From NCBI GenBank assembly GCA_914767715.1, contig OU612066.1, forward strand, positions 16,251,001-16,315,000: DNA of 64,000 nucleotides, in the 5' to 3' direction. This document shows, in pieces, positions 36,005 to 49,079 of the stretch. The stretch comes from Membranipora membranacea (taxonomy: Eukaryota > Bryozoa > Gymnolaemata > Cheilostomatida > Membraniporidae). Every line of letters starts with the position of its first letter. The first letter of the stretch is position 1. The position numbers were made by a program, and so were the translations under genes. The notes beneath the pieces were generated by a model, which was given only the letters and a program-made list of their open reading frames with translations, searched no databases and was not told the origin of the DNA.

Positions 36005-36130
36005 CTCAAATAAAATTCTCAGTGCAGTTTCACTTCATCAATATGACTTCCTGTGTTGAATGCGCAAGTGTTAATAGTATTGTTAGTATAGAGTTGTGTC
36101 CCTCTGGTTAGAGGGAGAGCAACTTTAAGA
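36005..36130 (-). promoter_or_regulatory. Conserved upstream module of gene 3
   Basis: Contains GAAGTGAAAC (36027-36036), ACAGGAAGTCAT and TTGCGCATTC on the minus strand, spaced as in gene 2. It lies about 1.7 kb before the gene 3 ATG and ~120 bp upstream of the presumed exon 1 donor. Confidence 0.45.
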
Positions 36131-38271
36131 AGCCATTTTAACTATTTTAGTGCATGTGCCTGTCTCTAACTCCCTGGTACGTGGTGTCAGCACAGCAGGG
36201 AGTTAACGAACACGATCGTTCCCTCTGATAATGTGGGGGTCATGCATAAAAAGCTGTGTATCATGCGGCATGTCAAGACAGGCTGCACTTCAAGGCGCTA
36301 CGCCTCAATACCCTACATATATTAACACTCCACCACAATGTAGATAGGTATATATAGGTCTTTTATAGTGTTAGTCAGATTCAATTTTGTATAGTAACCC
36401 ACCTAACCAAAATAATGAAGGGTTTGAAATAATTTTTTAATTGGAATCGATAATATGATTAACACATATGTTCTCAATATGAATAGATAATATAATTGTG
36501 ATAAAGTAAGAAGTCATACCAGAAGTTGTTTTGTTAGATAAATCTTATTGCAAACAAAAAATGTATTTAAAAGAGAAAATAAAAATGGCCTATATTTGTA
36601 GGCATGCTGTTGAACAAAAAATAAAATATGTAGGCCTAAACTGGAATCTGAGTATTAATAATTATCTTGGCAACAAAATACTATTTACAACACTAATTAA
36701 CCAATCTCAGATGTGCGACTGTTTTGCCCAAATAAAACATTTTTTCAATACTGTTACTTCTTGTTTGTTTCAAGCTCTGTGAATGCATTGTATCAAGCGT
36801 TTTATACACCCCTCTAAATCAGACCAGAAAAGTTTTGTCATTCACAGCAGGGAGAATGCTGAAGACAGCATACAGCCAAACTGCAACTTTCAGATGACAT
36901 TTTCTTATGTAATCATCATAAAGAACATCATTTTTTATAATTACCTTAGGGTATAAGAGCAGCCATATTTTCTTCCGAATGTGCAACGATCACTTACACA
37001 ACATGGTATTGAAGTATCCTTATTCTCAAATGATTTATTATTAATAAGTACGACAGTACAAAAACTAAAGGTCAATCACATATCATATAAAGACGCAGAC
37101 CAATAAATAACTAGTTAATATTCAACAAAAACATTTCTGTACCAGACCCTGGGCCGAAACCATAAAAATTGATAACCACACATAAGCTGGATTAGAACTC
37201 CCATAAAAATATGACACTTGTCAACACTAATTACCTTTGCACCTATTATCGGTGATTGCTTTCAAAAAGCGGAGAAAAACAATGAGCTTGCAAAAGTCAA
37301 AAGCTAAGACTAAAGGTGAACTCTAGGTCACCAGGCATTATAACACAAATTGCACTGGTTTCTGATTATATTTTTTTTAAGTTCCATTGTCATCCACATG
37401 TTGTCAATTTGAATAGCTATGGTGATCTGTTTCGGCGTGATTATTATAGGCTTGACCTGCTTGTTGTGAGAGCTTGCTGCTTGTTCGCTGACTTCGAATT
37501 GATGATAGGAGAACCAAGGACTTTAGAGTTATAGATATGAAATCGAATCAGGGCGATAGTGTAGTAGAGTATGCATTGAGATTTAACCCAGCATGTTGTA
37601 CAGACAGGAAATCACCATTAACCCCACATAATCTGTAAAACAAAACAAAGCAAAGTTAGTTTAAATTCAATTATTACTAAGAGCTTAAACTAAGACCCAA
37701 CAGAAACACACTTAAACATTTCAGTGTAGGGTTAAAGCTCAGACATCATAGGTTATTATTATTGAAATTTATCTAGACACAGGCTATATGGTGATGGAAA
37801 ATAGTAATATGGTAGTAAATAGAGGGAATAATACACTGAGGGCGTATTGAAATATAACAAAACATAATCACAGGGCCATGAGAAATCTGGGCACGTGAAA
37901 CAACCCGTGGAGAATCACACAACGGGAAAACAACAGAAGTCACAAAAGATCTTCAAAACAACCCTGGAAAGATTGCAAAACTGGAAAACCAACAGATTAC
38001 ACCATGGATAAACAGGTGCACTTGACACCATAAATTATCTAAAACTGATCGAAACTGAAATGAGGGAAGGTCAAGCAAAGGACAGACTAACCATGTTTTG
38101 ACAGCTAGAGAATTAAAACTGACAAAACACGCAAATCAAAAGAGAGTAATGACAAAATTGAGGCTAAAACCAATTACAAGGTTAACACCTTTACGCCTGT
38201 AAATGCAAACGTTGCACAATAACGGGACAGCAAACCAGCACTATAAAAGCCTGATGGACACTTGTAAAAAT

Positions 38272-38475
38272 CAGTCAGCGCCAGGAGGCGGGTTAACGAC
38301 ATACAGCGTTGCACATATAGAGATGACTATCTGATTCACTCAGCCCAAGGAGGCCTATTCTTCAACAAGAAGATAACAAATTCAGTCAGCGCCAGAGAGC
38401 GGGTTCACGACGTACAGCATTACAGATTTAATCAGAGAATTATCTGATTCAGTCAGCCCAAGGAGGCACATCTAC
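38272..38475 (+). repeat. 111-bp tandem duplication in the insertion
   Basis: Two diverged copies starting CAGTCAGCGCCAG and ending CAGCCCAAGGAGGC, the second beginning at 38383. Confidence 0.7.
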
Positions 38476-38539
38476 AGAGAGGAAAATTGTCTAAAAACTT
38501 TTAGACACATTCAGCCAACAGAGCTTTTGGCAAAATACA

Positions 38540-38816
38540 CAGAGATACAAATACCGCGATTCACAGCGAGGAACCCAGTCTAACATAGCTTAGATATACA
38601 GAGATACAAATACCGCGATTCACAGCGAGGAACCCAGTCTAACATAGCTTAGATATACAGAGATACAAATACCGCAATTCACAGCGAGGAACCCAGTCTA
38701 ACATAGCTTAGATATACAGAGATACAGATACCGCGATTCACAGCGAGGAACCCAGTCTAACATAGCTTAGATATACAGAGATACAAATACCGCGATTCAC
38801 AGCGAGGAACCCAGTC
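38540..38816 (+). repeat. 59-bp minisatellite, about 4.7 copies
   Basis: Unit starts CAGAGATACAAATACCGCGA at 38540, 38599, 38658, 38717 and 38776, an exact 59-bp period with only one or two substitutions between copies. The near identity suggests recent expansion. Confidence 0.95.
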
Positions 38817-39917
38817 ATAGTTTAAATACACAGAGATATCACACTGAATATCACACAGAATTCGAGGTCATCTGCACCAAGGGTAAGATCTTATTATAAA
38901 GATTTTGAATTTTTATGTATTTTTATGACTAAATGATAAATGCCAAGATATTATTGTAAAATTATTGATTGATTTATTGCCTGACTAATAGAACCATATT
39001 TATATTTTGTTATTATTGTTTAAAATAAATCCTTGAGCAATTCCACCGAGAATTGCACCAAACTCAAAACTAAACCAGTGCTCAGTAGTTGAGGCTAGCG
39101 CAGATTGTACGATAGTAGCTCTACTTACCGCTGAGGTATTGTTGATCAACAGTTCAGTTGTGTTTTTGAAGTCTCTCTTTAATAACCGAATTATCAGCAA
39201 TTATAAGTCCAGATCTGCTACCATTGCATTTGCACTACTTGAACCATACATATCGCGGATTCTAAAACAGAAAATTGGAGGATATTTTATTATTTGGGAT
39301 TTGAGACAAGGAGTGAACAACTCCAAATTACAGTTCGATTAATCAAACACAAAACTCATTCACAATAAACATTATATTATACAAAACAGAAAGTAAACGT
39401 GATATCAAAAATTCCATGCTGATACAACAGACGGCAAACAACTCCAAGTCAGCAGATAGCCAGCAAAACTGGAAACTATACAGCCAAGTAGGGCCGGATA
39501 TCATAGCTAATAATAGATAGGGAAGTAAAGGCTTTAATGGGGAATGTTGGGCAAGAAGGCCAATGGGCCGGGGGAATTTGGCTCGTTTAGTATATCTTAT
39601 GTTACCTCTGCCTAATAAATAAAACCAAGATTCGATCGCAATTATCTGATCAAAGACTATGGAAAGAAACAATACGTTCATTTCTGGTATGTGTAGTCAG
39701 TGAATGCGCAACATACAATCAAGGAGTATAAAACCAGAGAGGTATACACAACATGCAGTATAGCCAATACGATCAGCTGATATATCTGGGCAGTATGAAA
39801 CACTACAACAGCAGAGCTAAAGACGATAAGCGGGGTCCACAAGTCTGACAGAAATCTTTCATGTTCGTATATGTGCTCTGCGTCCAAAATACACCAGACT
39901 GTGGGGGATAAAAAACT

Positions 39918-40810
39918 CACCATTAGACAGCTGACATTCAGTTGAACATGCTCATGAAGGGGCTGTCATTCTGAGACCTACATTAGAGCCTCAGTCCGGC
40001 TCCAACTCAACAACACCAGGAAGAGATGGTACAGTTGTAGAGCCATGAGGCCTCAAACTGGTTATTGAGGAATGGTGTATTCTGTGTCTAGGGGTGCTTG
40101 TTCTTAATGAGACCATAGTACTGCAGATCAGATTAATAAATACAGAATCGCTGAATACCCATACCATGAACAATTTTAATAAATAGCTCAATTTTTTTCG
40201 GCACTCCATATCCAAAAAATCTTGTACACAAATATTTTACGTTCCTCTAATTGTGTAACAATTTACAGTTGGTCTGAGGATAGATATATTATTATATAAA
40301 AATACACCGTTCCAAGTTGATTCATTAACAGGCTGCGACCTAAATTCAGAACGTGATCAGTGCACCAGCTAGCAACTTGCAATGTGAAAGTATTCACCAG
40401 TGGACTTTTTTTGGGTACTCTACTCTCCGTATCGAATGCGGCCCATTGGGCCTCGATGCAGTCTGCAGGGCTGCTGGGAGGGGCGGTAGGGGCAGCCTTT
40501 ACACAGAAGCCAGTGGGAAATGTTTTCTAAGCATTCCCCCTCTATGTATCTTTGTGGGCACTCAGTTCCCGTCAATTCCCACCCACTTCCATCACAAGGT
40601 TTCAATCAATAGGAATATGACGGTTGTCAATTTAGAACATTTATGAAGTTACTGTCAAGATTGCCTTCTCTTGTACAAAAAGAAGACAACACACTAATAG
40701 TTATCCTCCAAAAATCGTTTTTTCAGAGAAAGACCTTGTATGTTCTGTAGGTATTTATATATCAAATATAGATTTCATCATAAACATCATTGCTCTCTGA
40801 CCGTGAGTTG
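39918..40810. repeat. Intergenic block, copy c
   Basis: Third member of the spacer family (see 20285-21130 and 28935-29840). Confidence 0.65.
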
Positions 40811-41304
40811 AAATTTGATGCTTTCTGAATCAAACCACAATATATCTCATGGTCAAAAATAATTCAAAAGGATAAAGATTTCAATAATCTAGAATAGAAC
40901 ATACCACAAAATTAATCTGTAAAGATGATTAAATTTAGACGAGGACTGAAGGGCTGTAAATCTAAGAGTATTCAGAATATAATATAGTATAAAGAGAAAC
41001 TCTGTGCTTCTAAATTGTAAAGAAACAATACATCTTTGGATCAGGATAACCTCAGAAAAACTCAAATGTTTATATGATTGGCCTGTCAAGATGAGCCAAG
41101 AAAGATATGAAAATGTATGACAGCGAGTTTTTCTGCCGGTCTGCCATGGGAAAAATATCCTTCAGAAACGAAAAGGAACAGAGAGTATTAATTACTGTTC
41201 GAAAACACGGTAAGAAAAACACACCTTCAAGATTCTACAACTAGACCTTATATAACAGTCCGAGCTGATGGAGGGAAACAGGAACTGAGTGGATCGTTAG
41301 TCAC

Positions 41305-44300
41305 TTATTCTGTGATCAGCTCATAGCACTGTACTGAGTGTTCATCAAATTTTGCCACAAGAAGAGTGTCACCATCAATGTCAAGGTCAAAATGATCACA
41401 GCTCCACCCTTTCTTGCCGCAGAGCTCTCCAACTTCCTCACCTGGAAAAAGAGATTTAAACATTTCAAAGTTATGTGAATGTCAGCGATCATAGGAACTA
41501 GTCAATGGGTAAGGTAAATAGTGTAAAGTATGATGATCAATACACACAAACGCCTCAGTGGGATGTTCCTAATGCAGTGTGTGGATTAAAGCTCCGAGCA
41601 ACAGTGGAGCTTTGATTTCTAGGGGTGACGGAGAGGCCTGCCTACCCTAGAAAGCTGACATATTTTAGAATCATCTGGTTTTTGCTTTGGAGGCAAAGCT
41701 GAAAATAACACTGGTTTGATATCCATACTCTACTGAATACAAAAAATGGTACAATAAATAAAAGCTGTGTTTTTTACTCACATATAAATTGCTTGTATAA
41801 GTCACGAATTTAATAAATAAGCTGAAAGTACCTGTATCCACATCCAGTATCCATATCTTTGTTTCTGTGTTACTGTTGGACACGAGTACATATCTGTTCT
41901 TGTAGCAGACGACTCCTAGTGGGTAGTTTATATGTTGAGATGTCCACATCACCTCTCCACTGTCTATGTTTAATCTGTGTACACTGCTTGTACCGCAGTC
42001 AGATAAGATAACAGAGTCATCTCCACACACAGCTAATGCTTTATAGTTGGTTGATATACCAGGAACTTTGATCTGTTTTATAAGCTGACCTTGAAGAGTG
42101 TAGACTGTTAGAGACCCTCAATCTGGAACGACCACCTTCTTATTTACTACTCTTAGCTTATTCAAGTGACCACTGTAACTGTTATGGGACCAGGACCTCT
42201 TTAGTTTACCCTCCAAGTCATACACATAAACCTTTTTGGCATTAATCGATAACACATATAGCTCATTATTATACACTTGCACACTGGATACATAGCCACC
42301 AATATTCACAAACTCAGACACTGTGCTGGTATTCACAGGCTCACGAACCCTCATAAGTTTGTCAGTTTGCAGACCAGCATAAATGTAATTCTGGTATTTA
42401 GTAACAGAGTGGACATAATCGGGGAGTTGGACAGTATTGATTAATTTCATAGAAGTCGGAGGTTTGTTATTTGCTAACATGGGCAAATCCATCAGCCTCC
42501 GAGGTGATTGTGAAATTTCGACAGCAAGCTGAACTTCTGCGCAATCTGAAAATAAAAACAGAATTATACATCGCTTCGTACCCCAGAGGTAGCAGCGTTG
42601 GATCGTATGCAACAGTTGTTGTTCAGACCTGTAATTAATGCAGCAAGGGACAGGTTGGTAAAAGAAAATTGGCAACCCTACCCTAGGAATTCATCAGCAG
42701 AATTTTGATATTTACGTTACATTAGGAAGGTGTTATTGTTCGAGGTAAAAAGGATGTTACTGAGTGATAAAAAGGTTTTAATATAGGACTATCAAAACAT
42801 AAAACACAAAGCAGCACACTTGCGGTGTCTCATTTTGGAGCAGCACTTCAGATAAGAAAAGATTAAAATCAAACCTTTGACAGAGAGCTGGATATGATTA
42901 GATGAAGGTTTATATTGAGGGATCTTCATATTCATCAGTTCATCTATAAGTTTCTCTGTCTCTTTGTATCCACCCGCCACGTCTACCTGGTAAGATATAA
43001 GAATAGATAATTAGGTGAGGGGAGATCTGAGGGAGGCGGACTTCGTCAACCAACAATCTGTGGGAGCGAAAAATAGGTGAGGGGAGGGGTCTGAGAGAGC
43101 CTCAGTATGTGAGAAGCCAAAACAGGAATCATGGTCTATGAAGCCAGTGAAGATGATCCTGGCCATGTGCAATGATTTATTTTATGTTAAATTATTGGAA
43201 TTTCAAATACTGTGTGAGCTACAGGTGAAGGTCTCAGTGATATTTTTATCAGGGTATCTTTGGCAATACGAAAAAAGATGATAACTGATCCATATAGATA
43301 TGCTTTATAGTAGCTAGCTACCTCATGGTAGGTGGAAAGTCTGGTATCTATTCTAGCTACTTGTCTGCTGAGCTTATCTAAGAGAATCCCGATCTCATCA
43401 TCTAGAAAACTCGCCACCTCAATCCTTGATTTATTTCTGAGTTCCATTAGTTTCTCTTTAAGCTCAGCATATTGCTGCATAAGTCCTGCAACCTGAGGGG
43501 CAATGTGAAAGGACAACAATCATTCAAGTTTGGTTCTTCTTTTGTCAATTCTATGCTAGGTCTGTCAACATATTATATAATAAAAAATTATTTAAGCCTC
43601 AGATCTCACTTTTCAATTCTTTATTTTCAGTTCAGTTCAGGCCAAGTTCTTTCTCATAATAGCCGTGTCGGAATGTGAAGATAACAGACATCTGGTCTTA
43701 CTTTAGATCCATCCTAGCAAATATTTAAGAGTTATGCTCTTTTGCCAAATATCTAGACAACTCCGCAATCCTGATGCATCTCAACTGGCGCAACTTCAAC
43801 AGTCACCAACTTACTAACTGTTTAGTTGGCAAAAACACCATAAACTGGGAGTTGCCCTCCTTTCCTCAAAAAGGTGGGTTATGGAGTTGCTACAGACCTG
43901 TTTATCTCTGGCGTCATGTAGCTTGTCAACCAATTCTTGAGTTTCTGTATCCCAGTCTGATATGACAGCTGTTAGCTGTTTAGAAATCCCTAACAGGTGC
44001 TCTTCTTTATCGAATATCCATACTTTCTTACCATTTACCATCTCGATAAGCTTTGCGACCATGTTGGATATTGACCGAAGATCATGCCTGTAACCTAGGG
44101 TAAATATTTATAATATCAAGCATAGAAAGTGTTATAGACAATGACATAGACCTTGTATGAAATTTCAAACATGGCTAGGTGTCACTGATGTTTATAGGGT
44201 CAAACCATGGTTAATAGAATTAGAATCTGATATCCATGTTGAAAAGACTTTTGATCAATTTGCCAAACCAATCTCATGACAGGAAAGTATTTGATGAATC

Positions 44301-45921
44301 TGAAACACGTTATCATCTTACTAACCATCGTTGCAGGGATCCAATTGGTCGATACAGTCCCCGCAGAACATTTTGGGACATTTTACACAAATCATAGAGT
44401 AGGATTTCTTAGGATGTTCCTCGCAGTTTCTTGTCTCCATCTTTCTGTAATCTCTCTTATACTCATCCATTCTGATACGCATGTGGTCGTCCAGTGCATC
44501 ATTGTGACTCTACAACAGGGAAAACCATCATTGAACTAATCGGCTATTTCTGACTGCAAGATAACCTTGTGACATAGTCGATCTCTGCAGCACCACAATG
44601 GTGGCGCTGCTTTACATCAAGAAAGACAACTCCAAGGTTATGAGATAGCAAAGCAAAATAATTCCATTATATTGTTTTTTTCCAATTTAGGTACTCATTT
44701 CATGTGAATTAATTCAGGCCCTCCGCTGCAGACTAACTTATGCTGGCTACTAGATCTTCCGTGTATTTGGCATATGATGTGTCTTATAGGAGACATTCAC
44801 AGTGCATGAAAAGTATTGCAGCCTCAGAATACCACGTATACTAGTACATTGTGAATGTATCAGGTCTGAAGAGTAACCAAAATGTTATAAACAAGTCTTG
44901 TGGAAAGTGGAATAGACCAGCAGTGGTATTTCACATACTCTAATCAGTTTTGGTTTGATTATGGTGAGCGTTATTTGTTATATCAGCTACTTCACACCTG
45001 AAAAATACAGTGAATCGAACAAACTAACCTTTTCATGAGGGGTACAGAATTTTTTTGAACAAATGACACAGTAAATTTGAGCCAGTCTTCTCCTATCCTC
45101 TTTTCTCATACAAACATCACAGCAGAGAAACTTGTCTAGTGGAGCACCTGCTGATGGGATGTCATCTATACATCCATCAAACACAGTTCTAAAATAATGA
45201 ACATTAACATTATCACCTTAGCAAACACAACTGTTTGTAGTCATTGGTATAAGCTGACATTTCATGGTATTTTATAGGAGTGCCAAAAAAAACCACCGAT
45301 CTACCCTTGCCCTGACTGTGACAACCCCTACCACCTGTGAGTTGTATCATCTACAAGGCAGGTACTTTCAAAGTCAAGGCAGACGCAGGCAGGTGCTTTC
45401 TTGACACCTCTTTTATGGCAACAAGCAGTATACCAGTGGAAGTCATAGATTAGAAATTTGTTGGTTTTAATTCATGTGGTTGTATCAGACACTAGGTATT
45501 AGTTGCTGATGATGATTCAACTTCTGCCCCAGTTGCTCCATGTAATGAGCACACTTTGGGCACCTATAACACCAAGAGATCGGCGTCTGCAGAGAAATAT
45601 GAACTCAAGTCACATTCAACGCCTGGGACACTTGTACGCTGGGTGCCGCAAATAATTGAAACAGCAACTACCCACGTCGATACACTTCAGTCACAAACAT
45701 GGCTTATGGGCAAAAATACAATAATCATGAATAATATAGTAGTAGATAACAAATTACCTGCATAGCGGACATTTTACAATCTCGGTCACTTCAGAGTCTT
45801 TGGTCAGACATGTGACGCAGTAGATGTGGTTAGGATTACATGGTAGTCGCTTCAGTGCTTCATTTTCGAAGCATAATCCACATTCCAAAAAGGTTTCTTC
45901 CTTAGAGTCTGTTGCTGCCAT
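41305..45921 (-). pseudogene. Gene 4: TRIM-like gene with premature stop in the propeller
   Basis: All eight exons and splice sites are kept: 45758-45921, 45029-45188, 44326-44509, 43898-44094, 43322-43492, 42875-42986, 41832-42545, 41305-41441 (1839 nt, 612 aa if open). A TGA at 42118-42120 interrupts the propeller exon right after KKVVVPD, where gene 5 has GGA. The product would be 471 aa, with RING, B-boxes and coiled coil but only about the first half of the propeller. Otherwise the frame is clean on both sides, so this is either a young pseudogene or allele, or a truncated functional form. The RING reads CGLC, PCNPNH, CVTC, CPLC. B-box 1 has VFDGCIDD where the paralogs have VFDEC. The 5' half is nearly identical to gene 5. 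Confidence 0.85.
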
Positions 45922-46679
45922 TATTCACAGAGCTAAAAAACAAGTGGTACACTTGTGATCGATATTCTAAACAATGTATGCAAGGGCTTTATTTGATGTT
46001 AGTAAGTAAAGTCTTACGCGGTAGTCTTATAGTAAGTCTTACCAAGAGTTTAACTCCTTGGTCTTACGTCCAACCTGGAAATAAAATGGAAACAAGTAAA
46101 ACTTTGGCCTTTAATTGTAATTAGACATAAGCATGCTTCTGAGCGAGAAATAAAATGAAATGTATTATCTGGCCACTATAGTATATAGGGTCTTTTGATG
46201 CAAAAATGCAGCAACGGGCAATATTTACATATACTGTTACTAGTACACTTGCTCTGTGTGCTTTAGTAGTTTCCTTTTTAGTCTGAGCCCTGTCTGTTAT
46301 TTATCAGCTGGATGATGATGAAAGCTTGTCAAGACAGGCTATTTTCAAGCAAAAGTTACCAAAAATGAATTTTGTCCTACCTTAGCCCAGGCTAGTCCTA
46401 CCTACTATAGTGCCTAGTATCAGTCTAGATAAAATAATATATATAGTAAGTATTAGTAATAGTATTGGGCTCAATTATTATGCATCATGATCATTCATGT
46501 TACTCCCAGTGTCAAATGTGACTCACTTTGCCTTGATATTAACACTCTCACAGATGAATTGACTTCTTTCACTTCACCAATAGCTCAATGAACTGAAGAG
46601 ATAGTACATTGAAAAGATAGAGTCTACAGCATAGAAATAGAGTCTATAGTATATGGTCTAAAGAATTACTTCCCATTTA

Positions 46680-46795
46680 CTCCCAATCTCTAGTCAGTTT
46701 CACTTCAACTACCTGCACATGATTTCCTGTGTTTAGTGCGCAGGAGCTCTTATAAGGTTGTAGTTGTGCCCCTCTGTCTATGGGAAGGACAACTG
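46680..46795 (-). promoter_or_regulatory. Conserved upstream module of gene 4
   Basis: Diverged copy of the block: GAAGTGAAAC (46697-46706), ACAGGAAATC and TGCGCAC on the minus strand. It sits only ~0.8 kb before the gene 4 ATG. The shared exon 1 donor seen in genes 1-3 was not found here. Confidence 0.4.
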
Positions 46796-46959
46796 ATAGA
46801 AAATCTCAACCACATAGATTACAATCTGTGGCGATCTTACTCTTCCCTGGTATACAGTTGTGTCAGGGCAGGAGGGATATACATGTCCTATATACATATA
46901 CACATATATACACATGACATACATGTTTTATAGAAATGAAAAGCAGAATAGGAAAATGA

Positions 46960-48755
46960 GCAATCAACTTGGTCATCAGCCAGACGGAGCATTGCAGATT
47001 TAACCTAGTTCGATTCACAGGAGCAGATGATATGTGTGAGGTTTTTAATAAAGCTTTTGAGTCAGAGGTCTTGGCTAAGTCAATGACTGAGGCTGTCACC
47101 ATCTTGCTGCATAAAGGCGGCGATCAATCTGATCCCAAAAACAAAAGACCAATATCGCTACTTAATGTTGACTATTAGGTATTAGCAAAAAGTTGTAAAC
47201 AAATGGCTGGGTAAACTTTTACCATCCATAATAAGTGAAGTACAGACATGTGGTGTAAGCGGTGGTAATATTGTAGACAATTTGATATGTTTTAGGGACT
47301 CTATTGAGTTTACCCGTAAGTTAGGTAATAACGACACTGTATTTGTATCTCTAGACCAAAGCAAGGCGTTTGATATGGTTGACCATCAAAAAAGGCTTGG
47401 TGTAGAAAATAAGGTATTGTGCCTGGTTAAGACTATGTACCAAACCATTTCCACTAGGGTTCAGGTGAATGGTGTGTTATCCGATCCAGTATCTATCACA
47501 AGAGGGGTTAGACAAGGGTGCCCTTTGTCCGCATCCTTGTATGTTATATACATTGAGGCGATATTGAGAGCCATCACACAGTGCAGGGTTCTGTCTGGCT
47601 GCCCTTTGCCTGGCCCTGACATTTGCAAATATTTGGCCTATGCGGATGATCTCTAGGTAGCTTGTCATGCTTCTGAGGCTAAGGACACAGGTAGTCTACT
47701 GAATAGGAGTAAAACAGAAATTCTTGTATCGGTTTCAACTGCTGAAAGATATGTAGAGTCGTTGAGCGAGTACTGGAAAGACCGCACAAGATTTTTGGGT
47801 TTTGACTTTTCAATGGACCAGTTCACAGATATGGTATCATATAACTGGAGCAAGGTATTCGAGAGAGCTAGGGAAAAGATTGAGGGATACAAATTGAGGA
47901 GACTGACCATTCCCGGGAAGATAGTTCTTCTCAACACGGCTGTTTTCCCAATGTTTTACTATTTGGCTAGTACATTTCTACCCCCAGGTGTAGTTTTAGA
48001 AAGTTTGTCACGTTTGACCTTTGAGCTCATCTTGTCCCCTGCCAAAAGGAAAATGGTAGACAAAAGCTTTTACTTTTTGCCCAAAAACAAAGGGGGGAAG
48101 GGCCCTTGAGTCTGTTTCATATCTGCTGTCTAAGGCACAGAGTGTTTTTTTCTAACGACTTGTTACGCTGTGTTTCAGAGGATTTTGAGCGTCGCCGAAA
48201 GTCTTGTTTTAAGTACTTTTTTTCTGTGCGATGAGGGATTTCTTTCCAACACAACACAACATATATTAGGACTAAAGAAGTTGTGCCCATATTATGGGTT
48301 CATTCAGCTGTATAGAGACATTTCTGATAAATTGGGAGTTCATCTCCCTTTTATACCAAGCCATGTATATCAATGGTTGCTCGAGCTCATAGACTTTCCT
48401 AGTCAGCTACGAGTCAAGGTCTCACCAGGGCTTTCGGAGGAGAAGCAGATCTTGGTGTTGCGGTCTGTTCATTCTGGAACGCTCAGCGCTAGGTATCGAG
48501 ATTTCATGTGGAGATTCTCATCTGGTACCTTGAAAACTGGAGAAGTCCTAGCAAGATGGAATATGCCTTGTGTGAACACTGAGTGTGTCTACTGTAAAGG
48601 GGGGCTGGAGACAGTCACACACCTCTTTGTAACTTGTAAAGAACTGCAGCCAGCCCGTGACCTCCTGGTCTGGTATGCACAACGGTTTTTTGATATGGAG
48701 ATAGATACAGCTATTTGGTGTATGGTTTTTTTTCCCAGCAGCCACTCTTAATGAC
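46960..48755 (+). mobile_element. Tx1/L1-type LINE, ORF2 reverse transcriptase remnant
   Basis: Plus-strand fragments in order: SDPKNKRPISLLNVDY, QTCGVSGG, the RT palm SLDQSKAFDMVDH, RGVRQGCPLSASLYVIYIEA, YADDL, then a thumb/connection region with LRRLTIPGKIVLLNTAVFP and a C-terminal Cys-His motif (CVYCKGG, HLFVTC). The RPISLLN-DYK / QTCGV / RQGCPLS combination is typical of the Tx1 clade of L1-like LINEs. Stops and frameshifts (for example after NVDY near 47178, after YADDL at 47656 and after GGKGP near 48109) and a missing endonuclease domain mean it is dead. Not part of a host gene. Confidence 0.85.
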
Positions 48756-48957
48756 TGATCCGAAATTTGCGTTCGTTGCCAACTCTTTGGTGAGCCACGG
48801 GACAACCTTTTCTGCCGCTAGTGTGTGTTCAGGCAATCGCTGTCTGCATGAGAATTTGTGGTGAGTCGGTCACAGCACTCCTAGAAAACTCTAATACCAT
48901 AGCCAACCCTTAAACAAATCTCATCTCACTAATTTTCCTGCCCTTCACAAACATTAT

Positions 48958-49075
48958 TTCCGTGGCTCAGTAGACAGTTGAAGAGGGCGATATGGGTTCA
49001 ATCCCCATTTTGTCCAAGTTTCTGGTCGTCCTGATTATCATAGTTTTGATAACAAAGAGGCTTTATAGACCATCA
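48958..49075 (+). mobile_element. tRNA-derived SINE-like fragment
   Basis: An A-box-like TGGCTCAGTAGACAG (48963-48977) is followed by the B box GGTTCAATCCC (48995-49005) at tRNA-like spacing. Extends about 70 bp into an unassigned tail. Confidence 0.5.
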
Positions 49076-49079
49076 TTTT

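Larger units (their letters stand above)
36884..39428. mobile_element. 2.5-kb insertion of unknown class with 4-bp TSD
   Basis: In copy A the sequence CTGCAACAGACGG is continuous. In copy B it is split, with CAAC on both sides (36884-36887 and 39425-39428) of 2537 bp. The insert begins TTTCAGATGACATTTTC and ends CATGCTGATA; the ends are only weakly inverted (TTTCAG against TATCAG). It contains an A-rich stretch, a 111-bp direct duplication (38272-38475), a 59-bp satellite (38540-38816) and no long open frame. Probably a non-autonomous transposon; the class is not determined. Confidence 0.65.
36005..41304. repeat. Segmentally duplicated spacer, copy B
   Basis: Partner of 27573-30323. It is longer because of the insertion at 36888-39424. 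Outside that insertion the two copies differ by scattered substitutions and small indels, consistent with tandem duplication of a gene-plus-spacer unit. Confidence 0.7.
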
